DNA of 64,000 bases, from contig NZ_CP062253.1 of NCBI RefSeq assembly GCF_014863585.1, positions 3,374,501-3,438,500 on the forward strand. Direction: 5' to 3'. Below are positions 9,983-18,449 of the stretch, piece after piece. Source of the DNA: Pseudomonas gozinkensis (GTDB lineage: Bacteria; Pseudomonadota; Gammaproteobacteria; Pseudomonadales; Pseudomonadaceae). Both the position numbers and the translations under genes were made by a program. The notes beneath the pieces are model-generated. The model was not told where the DNA came from. It searched no databases and saw nothing but the letters and a program-made list of their open reading frames with translations. The stretch's first letter is position 1, and every line of letters begins with the position of its first letter.

Positions 9983-12604
9983 TCAGGTCACCCGGCCTTT
10001 TTGCTGCCCGGAAGGATCGACAGCGGCGGCTCTTGATGTGTGCAGAAGACGCGAGAAAGCCGCTTTGTCGATCGGACGACTCATGTAATAACCCTGCACT
10101 TCGTTGCATTGATCCTTGCCCAGGATGTCCAGTTGCTCTTCGGTTTCAACGCCTTCGGCGGTCACGGTCAGCCCCATCGCTTTACCCAGTCCGATGATGG
10201 CCTGCACGACCGCCCGATCATTGGCGCCGGTGCTGATGGACGCAATGAAACGTTTGTCGATCTTGATGCCGTCGAACGGGTAGGCACGCAGATAGCCAAG
10301 GGAGGAATAACCGGTGCCGAAGTCGTCCATGTTCAGCCGCACACCCAGTTCCTTGAGCGCGGTCATGGTGGTCAACGCGCCGTCGGTGTCGTTGAGCATC
10401 ACGTTCTCGGTGATTTCCAGTTCCAGTCGGGTGGCCGGGAAGCGAGTGCCGACCAGCACCTGGCGTACATCTTCGACCACATCGCTGATTGCAAACTGCG
10501 CAGGTGACAGGTTGACCGACAGGAGAATGTCCGTCGGCCAGGTCAGTGCCGTTTCACAGGCCTCACGCAGGACCCAACGGCCCAGTGGAACAATCAGGTC
10601 TGTCTGTTCGGCCAGCGGAATGAACACATCCGGGCCGAGCAACCCTTTTGCAGGATGCTGCCAGCGCACCAGTGCCTCGACCGAGACGATTTCCTTGCCA
10701 TCGACCTTGTATCGGGGTTGATAGTGCAGCAAGAACTCATTGTTCGTCAGGGCGCTGCGCAGTTCATCCTCCATCTGCCGGCGGGTCTGGATCTGATCGC
10801 TCATGTGCGCTTCGAAATAGCACCAGGTGTTCTTGCCTTCGGATTTGGCCTGATACAGCGCAATGTCCGCACAACGGATCAGCTCGCTGGCGACGTACCC
10901 GTGACGCCGGCTCAGGGCGATTCCGACACTGGCGCCGATATGCAACGGTTGCTGTTCGAAGAGGATGGGCTGATGCAGGCTGCCGATCAGGCGTGTGCAG
11001 AATTTGTCGATCTCCTGATGCGTATCCATGCCGCAGAGCACAACAACGAACTCGTCACCGCCCAGACGGGCGACGATATCGTGGTCGCGCGTGCATTCAC
11101 GCAGGCGGCCGGCAACCTCTTGCAACACAGCATCGCCAGCCGGGTGCCCGAGCGAATCGTTGATCGGCTTGAAATTGTCCAGGTCAATCATCAGCACCGA
11201 TAAAGGCGGGGCGTGCTCCTTGAGTAACAGGGCGTCATCCAGATAACGCGACAGTTTGTTGCGATTGGGCAGGCCCGTCAGCGCATCATGCAAGGACAGG
11301 TGCTGAATCTGGGCATGTGCAGCGACTTCATCGGTGATATCGCTGGCCGTGCCGCGATAACCGACAACTGCCGCACTGTTCACGATAGGCCTGGCCGAGA
11401 GCCGGCAATGGCGCTGTTGATCCTTGCGGTCACGGTAGGTGCAGCGCAGATCGCTGGCGTTGCTCTCCTCATCGAGTTTTTTCAGCCACAGATCCAGTGG
11501 AGTGGTGTCGCAGGCCAGCAAATGCCCGATGTGTTTCCCGATCCACTGAGCCTGCGGGTAGCCGGTGACCGCACTGAACCGGGTCGACAGATAGGTGATG
11601 GACAACGCTTCATCCACTTCCCAGATCCAATCGGACGCCGCTTCGGCCACCGCCCGGAAGCGCTCTTCACTGGCTTCCAGTGCGCGGTTGGACGCCAGCA
11701 GTGCCTGATTCGAGGCCTGCATCGCTTCAAAGCTGTTGTCGACATAGCGCGAGGAACGCAACGCATGGCGAAAGAACCAGGCCGTCAGCGCCATCAACAC
11801 GATCAAAGCGGAGCCGAGGGTGGGCAACAACGACCACAGCAGATGCAGGCCCGGTCGCTCCAGATCCGCAACGAGGCTGTATCCGGTGCTGTCCAGCGCG
11901 ACGCGGGGCTGGCCCGGGTCGATACTATCGTCCGGTGCCAGCGACAGATTGTTCAGCCCGTACCCGCTGCCGATCTTGCGCAACTTGGTGGGCGTCAGCT
12001 TGTCGACGAATACCAGCACCGAGGTCCTTTGTGGATCGCCCACCGGACGCTCATCATTGGGAAGGATCGCCGCTGCGGTGACCAGCGCCGGCCAGTCTTC
12101 GAACAATGAATAAGTACTGACGGGTTTGGTCAGGTCGGGCTGGTTCTGCACTTGCTCCACCAGACTGTTCGCCGAAAGCTGAAGGAACTGGGGCATTTGC
12201 GCATCGAGCATTTGCCCGCGAACGACGGCGTATTTGGTGCGTTCCCGATCCAGCACGAACAGACCGTCATAGCCGTCGCTGGTAAACAGGGTCTTGCCCA
12301 TGTTCTGCTCGGTGTACGCCCAGTTCGTGTCGACCGTACCGCTCAAACGTTCATACGCTGTCGTCCAGTAGGCGTAACTGGTGATGTAGTTCTTGGATGC
12401 GGTAATCCGGTTTTCCAGCGCCCGGGTCGAATAGAACCGCACGTCATTGACGTCATCCTCATCCAGTTGAGTGGCAATGCCGAGCAACGCAGCGGTCGCC
12501 GCCATCACCCCGGCAATGAACAGCGCGCCCACCGCAATGGCCAGACGCCGGGTAACAGAGCCCTGCAGGGTGGGTAACGACGTCGCACGGCTGGAGATGT
12601 CCAT
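9983..12604 (-). CDS. CHASE4-PAS-GGDEF-EAL cyclic-di-GMP enzyme
   Basis: An 873-residue membrane protein. An N-terminal helix precedes a periplasmic CHASE4 sensor domain (ALENRITASKNYITSYAYW region), and a second helix lies near residue 270. A PAS domain (ERFRAVAEAASDWIWEVDE) follows, then GGDEF with an intact RLGGDEFVVVL motif, and EAL with VEALVRWQHP, the Asn in ITENVML, and the Asp pair in MDDFGTGYS. Both catalytic halves look intact. Regulators of this layout often act mainly as phosphodiesterases with GGDEF as a GTP-binding modulator (inference). The frame can start at a TTG at 12634, but the ATG at 12604 has an AAGGA site at proper spacing. It lies 89 bases downstream of the giant-adhesin export operon on the same strand. 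Confidence 0.88.
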   Translation of the reverse strand: MDISSRATSLPTLQGSVTRRLAIAVGALFIAGVMAATAALLGIATQLDEDDVNDVRFYSTRALENRITASKNYITSYAYWTTAYERLSGTVDTNWAYTEQNMGKTLFTSDGYDGLFVLDRERTKYAVVRGQMLDAQMPQFLQLSANSLVEQVQNQPDLTKPVSTYSLFEDWPALVTAAAILPNDERPVGDPQRTSVLVFVDKLTPTKLRKIGSGYGLNNLSLAPDDSIDPGQPRVALDSTGYSLVADLERPGLHLLWSLLPTLGSALIVLMALTAWFFRHALRSSRYVDNSFEAMQASNQALLASNRALEASEERFRAVAEAASDWIWEVDEALSITYLSTRFSAVTGYPQAQWIGKHIGHLLACDTTPLDLWLKKLDEESNASDLRCTYRDRKDQQRHCRLSARPIVNSAAVVGYRGTASDITDEVAAHAQIQHLSLHDALTGLPNRNKLSRYLDDALLLKEHAPPLSVLMIDLDNFKPINDSLGHPAGDAVLQEVAGRLRECTRDHDIVARLGGDEFVVVLCGMDTHQEIDKFCTRLIGSLHQPILFEQQPLHIGASVGIALSRRHGYVASELIRCADIALYQAKSEGKNTWCYFEAHMSDQIQTRRQMEDELRSALTNNEFLLHYQPRYKVDGKEIVSVEALVRWQHPAKGLLGPDVFIPLAEQTDLIVPLGRWVLREACETALTWPTDILLSVNLSPAQFAISDVVEDVRQVLVGTRFPATRLELEITENVMLNDTDGALTTMTALKELGVRLNMDDFGTGYSSLGYLRAYPFDGIKIDKRFIASISTGANDRAVVQAIIGLGKAMGLTVTAEGVETEEQLDILGKDQCNEVQGYYMSRPIDKAAFSRLLHTSRAAAVDPSGQQKGRVT

Positions 12605-12693
12605 TTGCTCGTCCTTGATCCGGTACTTCTTCAATCTAGAACATCGCCAGCCTCGGGATGTTCAGAAGATGTGCGAAACGTATGTCGAACAGG

Positions 12694-14805
12694 TCAAAAC
12701 CCACTCTCGCGCATCAACACCGCCAACACATACGTGGCCCCGTCCCCGAGCAGGCTACGGCGTTCACCCTCGATTTTCAGATGGCCACGGGTCTCGCGCA
12801 GGCTCGGCGTGGCCTGATCCAGCTGGATCAGCACCTGAAACAGCGCAGCCGCAGGGGCCAGCGAATGTTCCTTTGACGTGGTCTGCACCGGCCCGCCAAA
12901 CTGCGACGAGAGCATGCGGTGGGACAGCTGACTGGCTCGGGTGCTGCCGATCGCCAGTACCCGGCCGCTGATCGGGGTGACCTGGCCGTCCGGGTAAAAG
13001 CGCACGTGATCGCCCACGCTCATACGGTGCACCTGATCCTGCGCGACATAGGCGTCGACCTGCCAACTGCGGGGATCGATCAGGATGCCCAGCGGTTCTT
13101 GCCGGCCGATCCATTGACCGGGTTTCCAGTCCGGATTGACGTCCAGCCACACACCGGCAAACGGCGTTTGCAGGTTGAGCCGGGCGATTTCCGAGCGGGC
13201 CGCCCGGGCTTCTTCGAATTGCACATTCAGCCGCTCGCGGGTGGCGGCGTCCTCAGCTAGTCCGCCGGGGTCGGCAATCAGCCCGGACAACCGCGCCTCG
13301 TAGCTGCGGGCGTTGGCTTCGCTGCTTTGCAGGCGCGAGGCAATGTCCGGTTCATCCAGCACGGCCAGCGTCTGGCCGGCCTGTACCGGCCCCGCCGGGT
13401 GAATCGATTGCAGCCGCGCCGGGTAGGGCGCGTACACCCGCAATTGATGCTCGGCGCGCGCCACGCCGACGGCGCCGATCTGCGTGCGCCAAGGGATCGC
13501 CAGCCCGACCAGAATCAAACCGAGCACGGCATAAAACACGACCTTGCGCAGGCGCGGGATGGCGGCACGACGGGTCCACCAATGGCCGAGCTCGCGCACC
13601 ACCGGCAGGGCAATGAACCAGGACAGTTCGACCATGAACAGGATGATCCCCAGCAATTTGAAAAAGAACAGGTAGACCGCCAGCGCGATCCCCAGAAACA
13701 GCACCAGCCGATACAGCCAGGTGACGATGGCAAAGGTCACCAGCAACCGCCGCTGGCCGGTCGGGAAAGACTCTGGCCAGTCTTCCTGCAAGCCGAGCAG
13801 ATTGCGCCGCAGCGCCACCCGCGCCAATGCCGAGGAGCGCTCGTGCAGATTGGGGAAGTCGAGCAGGTCCGAGAGGATGAAATAGCCATCGAAACGCATG
13901 AACGGGCTGGCGTTCAGCGCCAGTGACAGCAACCAGCTGGTGGTCGCCAGATACAGCAAGGCATTACGCAGGGCGCCCGGATCGCACAGCGCCCAGCCCA
14001 GGGTCGAGAGCCCGGCCAGGGACAACTCGGTCACGATCCCCGCCGAAGCGATGGCCAGCCGCTGGCGGGAGCGGCTGAGTTTCCAGCTCTCGCCGGTATC
14101 GGTGTAAAGCATCGGCCACAACACCACGAAGGCAATGCCCATGTGTCCGACGCGCAGGCCAAGGCGCGTGGCCACCAGCGCATGCCCCAATTCATGCAGG
14201 GTTTTGGCGACGATCAAGGCCAGGGCAAAGCTGAACAGGCCCTCGGTGGAGAACGACTCCACGACTGCATGGGTAAAGACGTCCCACTGTTGCAGCACCA
14301 GCACGATGCCCAGCAGGCTCAAGCCGAACACCAGCAGGCCGGTGATCGGGTGAAACAGCCAGCCCAGTGCCCGCGCAAGTCGCTGCAACGGCACTTGCGG
14401 GCGTAACAACGGAATGCGGAAAAACAGGTAATGGTGCAGCCACCAGTTCCAGCTCAGCCAGGTGCTTTCTTCACTTTTGGCCTGCAGACGCTCCAGCGCG
14501 GCGGGGCCGGCCCGCAGTAACTGGTGTTGTTCGAGAAACTGGCGAAAGTCCAGAACCTGTTCGACATCCGGCTTGAGCGCGGTGCGTTCGGCGATTTGCG
14601 TGCAGATCTGCCGCGCCGATAGCCCCCAGCGCAGCAGGCATTCGAATTCCAGCCAGCCGATCCGGTAGAAGCGGTTGATGACGGTGTCCTGAATCACCCA
14701 AGCCGGTTCGCCATCACTGCCATGGGCGGCTTCGCTCAGACGCAAGTCCTCACGCAGCGGGGGCAGGGGCATGTCGGCCGGTTCGAGCATTACCAGCCAC
14801 TCCAC
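12694..14805 (-). CDS. PqqD-like / M50 metallopeptidase / HlyD fusion membrane protein (putative export component)
   Basis: A 703-residue protein. Residues ~30-100 (EPAWVIQDTVINRFYRIG onward) resemble the PqqD-like winged-helix peptide-binding module found before M50 domains. Several membrane helices follow. Zinc-protease motif HELGHA is at 204-209, and the second family motif, PFMRFDGYF, lies near 315. After the last helices a HlyD-type half begins (lipoyl-like repeats, a coiled coil near 500-560, a beta-barrel). The family is often annotated as a peptide zinc metalloprotease or HlyD secretion protein. It overlaps the GAF-adaptor gene by 16 bases and is the last gene of the giant-protein operon. 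Its role as an inner-membrane export or processing partner is inferred from context. Confidence 0.8.
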   Translation of the reverse strand: MEWLVMLEPADMPLPPLREDLRLSEAAHGSDGEPAWVIQDTVINRFYRIGWLEFECLLRWGLSARQICTQIAERTALKPDVEQVLDFRQFLEQHQLLRAGPAALERLQAKSEESTWLSWNWWLHHYLFFRIPLLRPQVPLQRLARALGWLFHPITGLLVFGLSLLGIVLVLQQWDVFTHAVVESFSTEGLFSFALALIVAKTLHELGHALVATRLGLRVGHMGIAFVVLWPMLYTDTGESWKLSRSRQRLAIASAGIVTELSLAGLSTLGWALCDPGALRNALLYLATTSWLLSLALNASPFMRFDGYFILSDLLDFPNLHERSSALARVALRRNLLGLQEDWPESFPTGQRRLLVTFAIVTWLYRLVLFLGIALAVYLFFFKLLGIILFMVELSWFIALPVVRELGHWWTRRAAIPRLRKVVFYAVLGLILVGLAIPWRTQIGAVGVARAEHQLRVYAPYPARLQSIHPAGPVQAGQTLAVLDEPDIASRLQSSEANARSYEARLSGLIADPGGLAEDAATRERLNVQFEEARAARSEIARLNLQTPFAGVWLDVNPDWKPGQWIGRQEPLGILIDPRSWQVDAYVAQDQVHRMSVGDHVRFYPDGQVTPISGRVLAIGSTRASQLSHRMLSSQFGGPVQTTSKEHSLAPAAALFQVLIQLDQATPSLRETRGHLKIEGERRSLLGDGATYVLAVLMRESGF

Positions 14806-16148
14806 GCTCGCAGCGTCGCCAGCGGTCGGCGCAGCAGGTAATAACCGAGCATCACCCGGCCACCGTACAGTTTGGCGGTGCCATGCAAACCGAGGCGGGC
14901 GTGTTCCGGTTTGTCCTCAATACTGGCCAGCAAGCGATAGGCGACCACACCTTCGTCGCTGGGGCGTGCCTGATAACTGGTTTCAAGGATCTTGCCCTTG
15001 AGCGGTGCCAGCGGGTACGCCGTCAGGAACAACGTGACTTCTGCGCCTGGCTCAAGCGCAATCGCGTCGGCCACGGCCAACTGGATCTGCATGGCCGGCT
15101 GTGCGGGGTCGGCCACTTGCAGGATGCGCTCACCGGTCACTACCGGTTTGCCGAGCCAGTCGTTGGGGTCGCTGAAAACGGCGACGCCGGCGCGGGGCGA
15201 AAGTACCTGGGTGCGTTTCAGTTGAGCCTGCACGGCCGCGAGTTCCGCTCGACGCTGTTGCGCGCGGCCGTTGAGCAAGGTGAGTTCGCCTTTGCTTTGC
15301 GGGTTGTCGAACGCCCGCTGACTGGCCGCCAGCAACTCGGCCTCGGCCACAGCGACCTCCTTGCCCAGCACGTCGGCGCGACTGCGCAGGGTGGTTTCGT
15401 CCAGTGAAAACAGCGGTGTGCCTGCCTCGACCGGCTGATTGGGGCGCACCTGAATCTGCGCGATCACACCATCAATCGGCGAGCTGATGATCTGTGCCTG
15501 GCGCGAGACGATTTCCGTCGGCGCCAACGCGGTCTGCCGTACTGGCACCAGCAGCAGGGCAGCCAGCACTACCAGGCCGAGCAACAGTTGCCGGCGACTG
15601 AGTCGCCAGCGGCCGAAGTGTTTTTTTCGGGTCAGGGCGGACCAACAGTAAGCCCAGGTCTGCACCAGCCCGCCGAGGTGCTGGCGCAGCACCACGGGCG
15701 GTTCCTGTTCGAGCAACAGCAGCAACAGGCCCAGACGCCGGTCGTCGCGGTCATGCAAGGGCACGCACCACACGCCGGTTGGCCACCATTCGCCCCAGCC
15801 TTCGCTGATGTCGTCAGGTACGACGGCGGTGTCCTGCGTCACCCAGACCGGGTTGCCCTCCGGAACCTGAGAAGCCACCCAGCGACTGGCCCGTCGCAGC
15901 CAGACCAGATAGGGCGAGTCTTCACTGGGCCGCGACAGGCCGGACACGCTCAGCAGCTCCAGCGACGAATCGTGTCGGGCAAAAACCAGCGCCTGATGAA
16001 ATGCCAGCAGCGGATACAGGTCGTTGGCCATGCTGAACGCCAGGGCATTCAGCGAATCGGCGGCCATCGCCTTGTCACGCAGGGCATCGAGTTCCAGCAG
16101 CAGCTGCGGATGGGGGAGGGAGTGAGGCAGCGGTTCATTCATGGTCAT
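14790..16148 (-). CDS. GAF-like domain plus HlyD-type membrane-fusion adaptor
   Basis: A 452-residue protein. The N-terminal ~170 residues look like a cytoplasmic GAF-type sensor domain. A single membrane helix follows (LLLGLVVLAALLLV, near 190-205). Then comes a periplasmic adaptor: a lipoyl-like half (SSPIDGVIAQIQVRPNQPV), a coiled-coil hairpin (~260-330), the second lipoyl half (VLSPRAGVAVFSDPNDWLG) and a beta-barrel. Ordinary HlyD adaptors lack the cytoplasmic GAF part. The gene overlaps its upstream neighbour (ATGA) and its downstream neighbour (16 bases). It probably bridges the M50-HlyD protein and the TolC-like channel. Confidence 0.78.
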   Translation of the reverse strand: MTMNEPLPHSLPHPQLLLELDALRDKAMAADSLNALAFSMANDLYPLLAFHQALVFARHDSSLELLSVSGLSRPSEDSPYLVWLRRASRWVASQVPEGNPVWVTQDTAVVPDDISEGWGEWWPTGVWCVPLHDRDDRRLGLLLLLLEQEPPVVLRQHLGGLVQTWAYCWSALTRKKHFGRWRLSRRQLLLGLVVLAALLLVPVRQTALAPTEIVSRQAQIISSPIDGVIAQIQVRPNQPVEAGTPLFSLDETTLRSRADVLGKEVAVAEAELLAASQRAFDNPQSKGELTLLNGRAQQRRAELAAVQAQLKRTQVLSPRAGVAVFSDPNDWLGKPVVTGERILQVADPAQPAMQIQLAVADAIALEPGAEVTLFLTAYPLAPLKGKILETSYQARPSDEGVVAYRLLASIEDKPEHARLGLHGTAKLYGGRVMLGYYLLRRPLATLRAWSGW

Positions 16149-16903
16149 GGCTGAACATCTGGGCTCAGGCGAGCCGTGCCACTCATGCCGGCCATCAGAT
16201 CGGGGGACTTTTCATCCAGACGCGCTTCCAGTTCCACCGTCTGCGCCACCGCATCAACCCGCGAGTTGATCGCACTGACATGGGCCGGGTAGGTCTTGCC
16301 GGTTTCATGAATGCTCACTTGTAACGGCAGGCCGGGCTTGAGGTTTTTCAGCAGATTGGAGGGCACGTTGAGGCGCACCTTCAAGGCACCATCGCTCACC
16401 AGATCGAACAATGGCGTACCGGCCGTTACGGTCTGGTAGGGCTTGACGTAGACCTTGGCCACACGCCCGGCAAACGGCGCCTGCACCTGGCAGTAGCCAC
16501 TCTGGGCCACGCCCATGGCGCGGGCACCGTCGGCCTTTTGCACTTCGGTATTGGCCATCGACACCTCGATGTCACCCACCGCGTTGAGTTGACGCAGTTG
16601 CTTTTTCGCCTCCAGGTTCTGTTTGGCCATGGCCAGCTCTGCGGCCGCGACTTTGCTGCGGGCTTCGGCTTCGCTGCAGTTGAAGCGCGCCAGCAGCTCG
16701 GATTTCGCCACGTGTTCGCCGAATCCGGTCTTGAGCTCACCCAGCGTCCCGTTCATCTGGCTGGACAAGGTGGTTTCCAGTTCGGCGGCCAGCAACACGC
16801 GAATCGCCGTGGCGCTTTCCACCGGTGCGTCCTCGGCCTGAGCGCCCAGGCTGACCGCCAACATCAACAACAACCATCGCGAATCAAGGGCGGGTCTGGA
16901 CAT
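16145..16903 (-). CDS. Periplasmic adaptor (HlyD/RND type), short
   Basis: A 252-residue secreted protein with a signal peptide (LLLMLAVSLGAQAE, cleavage after AQA). A split lipoyl-like domain is interrupted by a short coiled coil: first half near residues 40-70, second near 135-170 (QVQAPFAGRVAKVYVKPYQ). A barrel domain ends PDLMAGMSGTARLSP. It has no membrane helix or lipobox and is shorter than typical RND adaptors, which usually exceed 350 residues. The start overlaps the TolC-like gene by 20 bases and the stop overlaps the next gene by 4, so it belongs to the same translationally coupled operon. Confidence 0.82.
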   Translation of the reverse strand: MSRPALDSRWLLLMLAVSLGAQAEDAPVESATAIRVLLAAELETTLSSQMNGTLGELKTGFGEHVAKSELLARFNCSEAEARSKVAAAELAMAKQNLEAKKQLRQLNAVGDIEVSMANTEVQKADGARAMGVAQSGYCQVQAPFAGRVAKVYVKPYQTVTAGTPLFDLVSDGALKVRLNVPSNLLKNLKPGLPLQVSIHETGKTYPAHVSAINSRVDAVAQTVELEARLDEKSPDLMAGMSGTARLSPDVQP

Positions 16904-18419
16904 TCGGCATTCCTTGCTGGGTGACGAGCAGGCGTTGCTGCTCCTGTTCGTTCAACGTGCGCTGGATTTCCCGGGCCAGGGTTTTCACGTCATGTTTTTC
17001 GATTTCTTCGGGCAGCACGTCCAGGCCCACCGAGTTGTACAGTCGCCCCCAGGCGGCCTGAGCGCTGGAAAATGCCGCTTCACGTTGATAACGCGAGAGC
17101 AGATAGCGGCCTTCGGCACGGATCACTTCCAGCTCCGAACCCAGCGCACCGGTCCGGGCCGCTGTCGCGTAGTCCAGCAGGCTGCGGTCGACCCGCAGGC
17201 TGTCCTCGGTGAACGCAACTTCCTGGCGCGCCAGTTGATAGCGCAGGGTGCCGACGCGCACTTGCGTGAGGATCGCCATGGACAACGCCACACGCCGGGT
17301 GTCATCGGTTTCGCTCTGGGATTTCTCGGCCGCATTGAGCGCTGGCAGTTGCAGCAGGCGCAGCAGGTTCATCGAGACCTGCAGGCCGGTGCCCATCCAG
17401 TCGTTGTTGTAGAGGTATTTGTTGGAGTCGTACTTGTAGCCGAAATCGACACTGACGTTCGGCCACAGCTGCGCCTTGGCGATGTCCAGGTCTTTCTGGT
17501 TGACCCGTTTGCGATACCACTCTTCCATGATTTCCGGGCGGTGCTCGAGGGACAACTGCTCAAGCTGCGCCATGCTCTGGCGAACTTCCGGCAAGACCGG
17601 TTCGGCACCGTCGGCGAGGATCATTTTCGAACCCGGCGGCAGCGACATCAGCGCCGCCAGTTCAGCCTGGGCAAACTCCAGATCCTGACGGCGCACGGTC
17701 AGCAGATAGATCGAATCGAGCAACGCGCGTTGATAGGCGAGGATTTCCTGGCGCGGCAACAGCCCACGGTTCTCCGCTTCCCGGGCCGATGTCAGTGCGG
17801 TATTGGTGCGCATCAGCAACTTGTCCACTTCAGGCATCAGCCGCTGCGCGCCGAGGGCTCGCCAGTAGGCGTTGCGCACGTCCTGCAGGACGTTCTGCGC
17901 GACTTTGCGCCGACGCTCTTCGGCCATCAGGATCTGATCGGACTTTTGCTGGGTCCGGTAATAGGCCACGCCAAAGTCCAGCAGGCTCCAGCTCAGGCCC
18001 AGGCCATACAGCTCGCGATAACGCTCTTCGGAGGTCGATGAACGCAAGCTGACCTGACGATCCTCGATGCCGATGGAGGTACCGCCGGAGTCGTTGTTAC
18101 GCCCGGCGTACCCGGCCGAAGCCACCAGCCGGGGGAGCATTTCGTGGCTCGACACATCGCGCAGGTCCGACGCCAGCGCGCTTTCCATCAGTTTGAGGCG
18201 ATAGTCGAGGTTGTATTTCAGCGCCCGGGCCGCGGCATCGTAAAAAGTGATGGGCGCGGTGACCGGTTCCTGTCCCGAGTACATCCGCGACTGATCGGCC
18301 AGAATGCGCTGGCGGTTTTCTTCGTCGGTGGAGGGCTTGGGCTCCAGGGACGAGCAGGCACTGAGCAACAGTGCGGAAGCGATGGCAGTACCGAGAAACC
18401 TGGTCGCGGTTTTAGGCAT
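16884..18419 (-). CDS. TolC-family outer-membrane lipoprotein
   Basis: A 511-residue outer-membrane efflux protein. A lipobox (ALLLSAC) marks it as a lipoprotein, as in OprM. The body has the two repeated long coiled-coil halves of the family (around ALKYNLDYRLKLMESALASD and near VEFTEDSL in the second repeat). I use the ATG at 18419, which has AAAGGA seven bases upstream; a longer frame to 18449 overlaps the giant gene's end and lacks a ribosome site. It lies 30 bases after the giant surface-protein gene and is the obvious outer-membrane exit channel for the operon. Confidence 0.88.
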   Translation of the reverse strand: MPKTATRFLGTAIASALLLSACSSLEPKPSTDEENRQRILADQSRMYSGQEPVTAPITFYDAAARALKYNLDYRLKLMESALASDLRDVSSHEMLPRLVASAGYAGRNNDSGGTSIGIEDRQVSLRSSTSEERYRELYGLGLSWSLLDFGVAYYRTQQKSDQILMAEERRRKVAQNVLQDVRNAYWRALGAQRLMPEVDKLLMRTNTALTSAREAENRGLLPRQEILAYQRALLDSIYLLTVRRQDLEFAQAELAALMSLPPGSKMILADGAEPVLPEVRQSMAQLEQLSLEHRPEIMEEWYRKRVNQKDLDIAKAQLWPNVSVDFGYKYDSNKYLYNNDWMGTGLQVSMNLLRLLQLPALNAAEKSQSETDDTRRVALSMAILTQVRVGTLRYQLARQEVAFTEDSLRVDRSLLDYATAARTGALGSELEVIRAEGRYLLSRYQREAAFSSAQAAWGRLYNSVGLDVLPEEIEKHDVKTLAREIQRTLNEQEQQRLLVTQQGMPNVQTRP

Positions 18420-18449
18420 GTTCAATCCTTTGTATTTTTTTGCGTTCAT

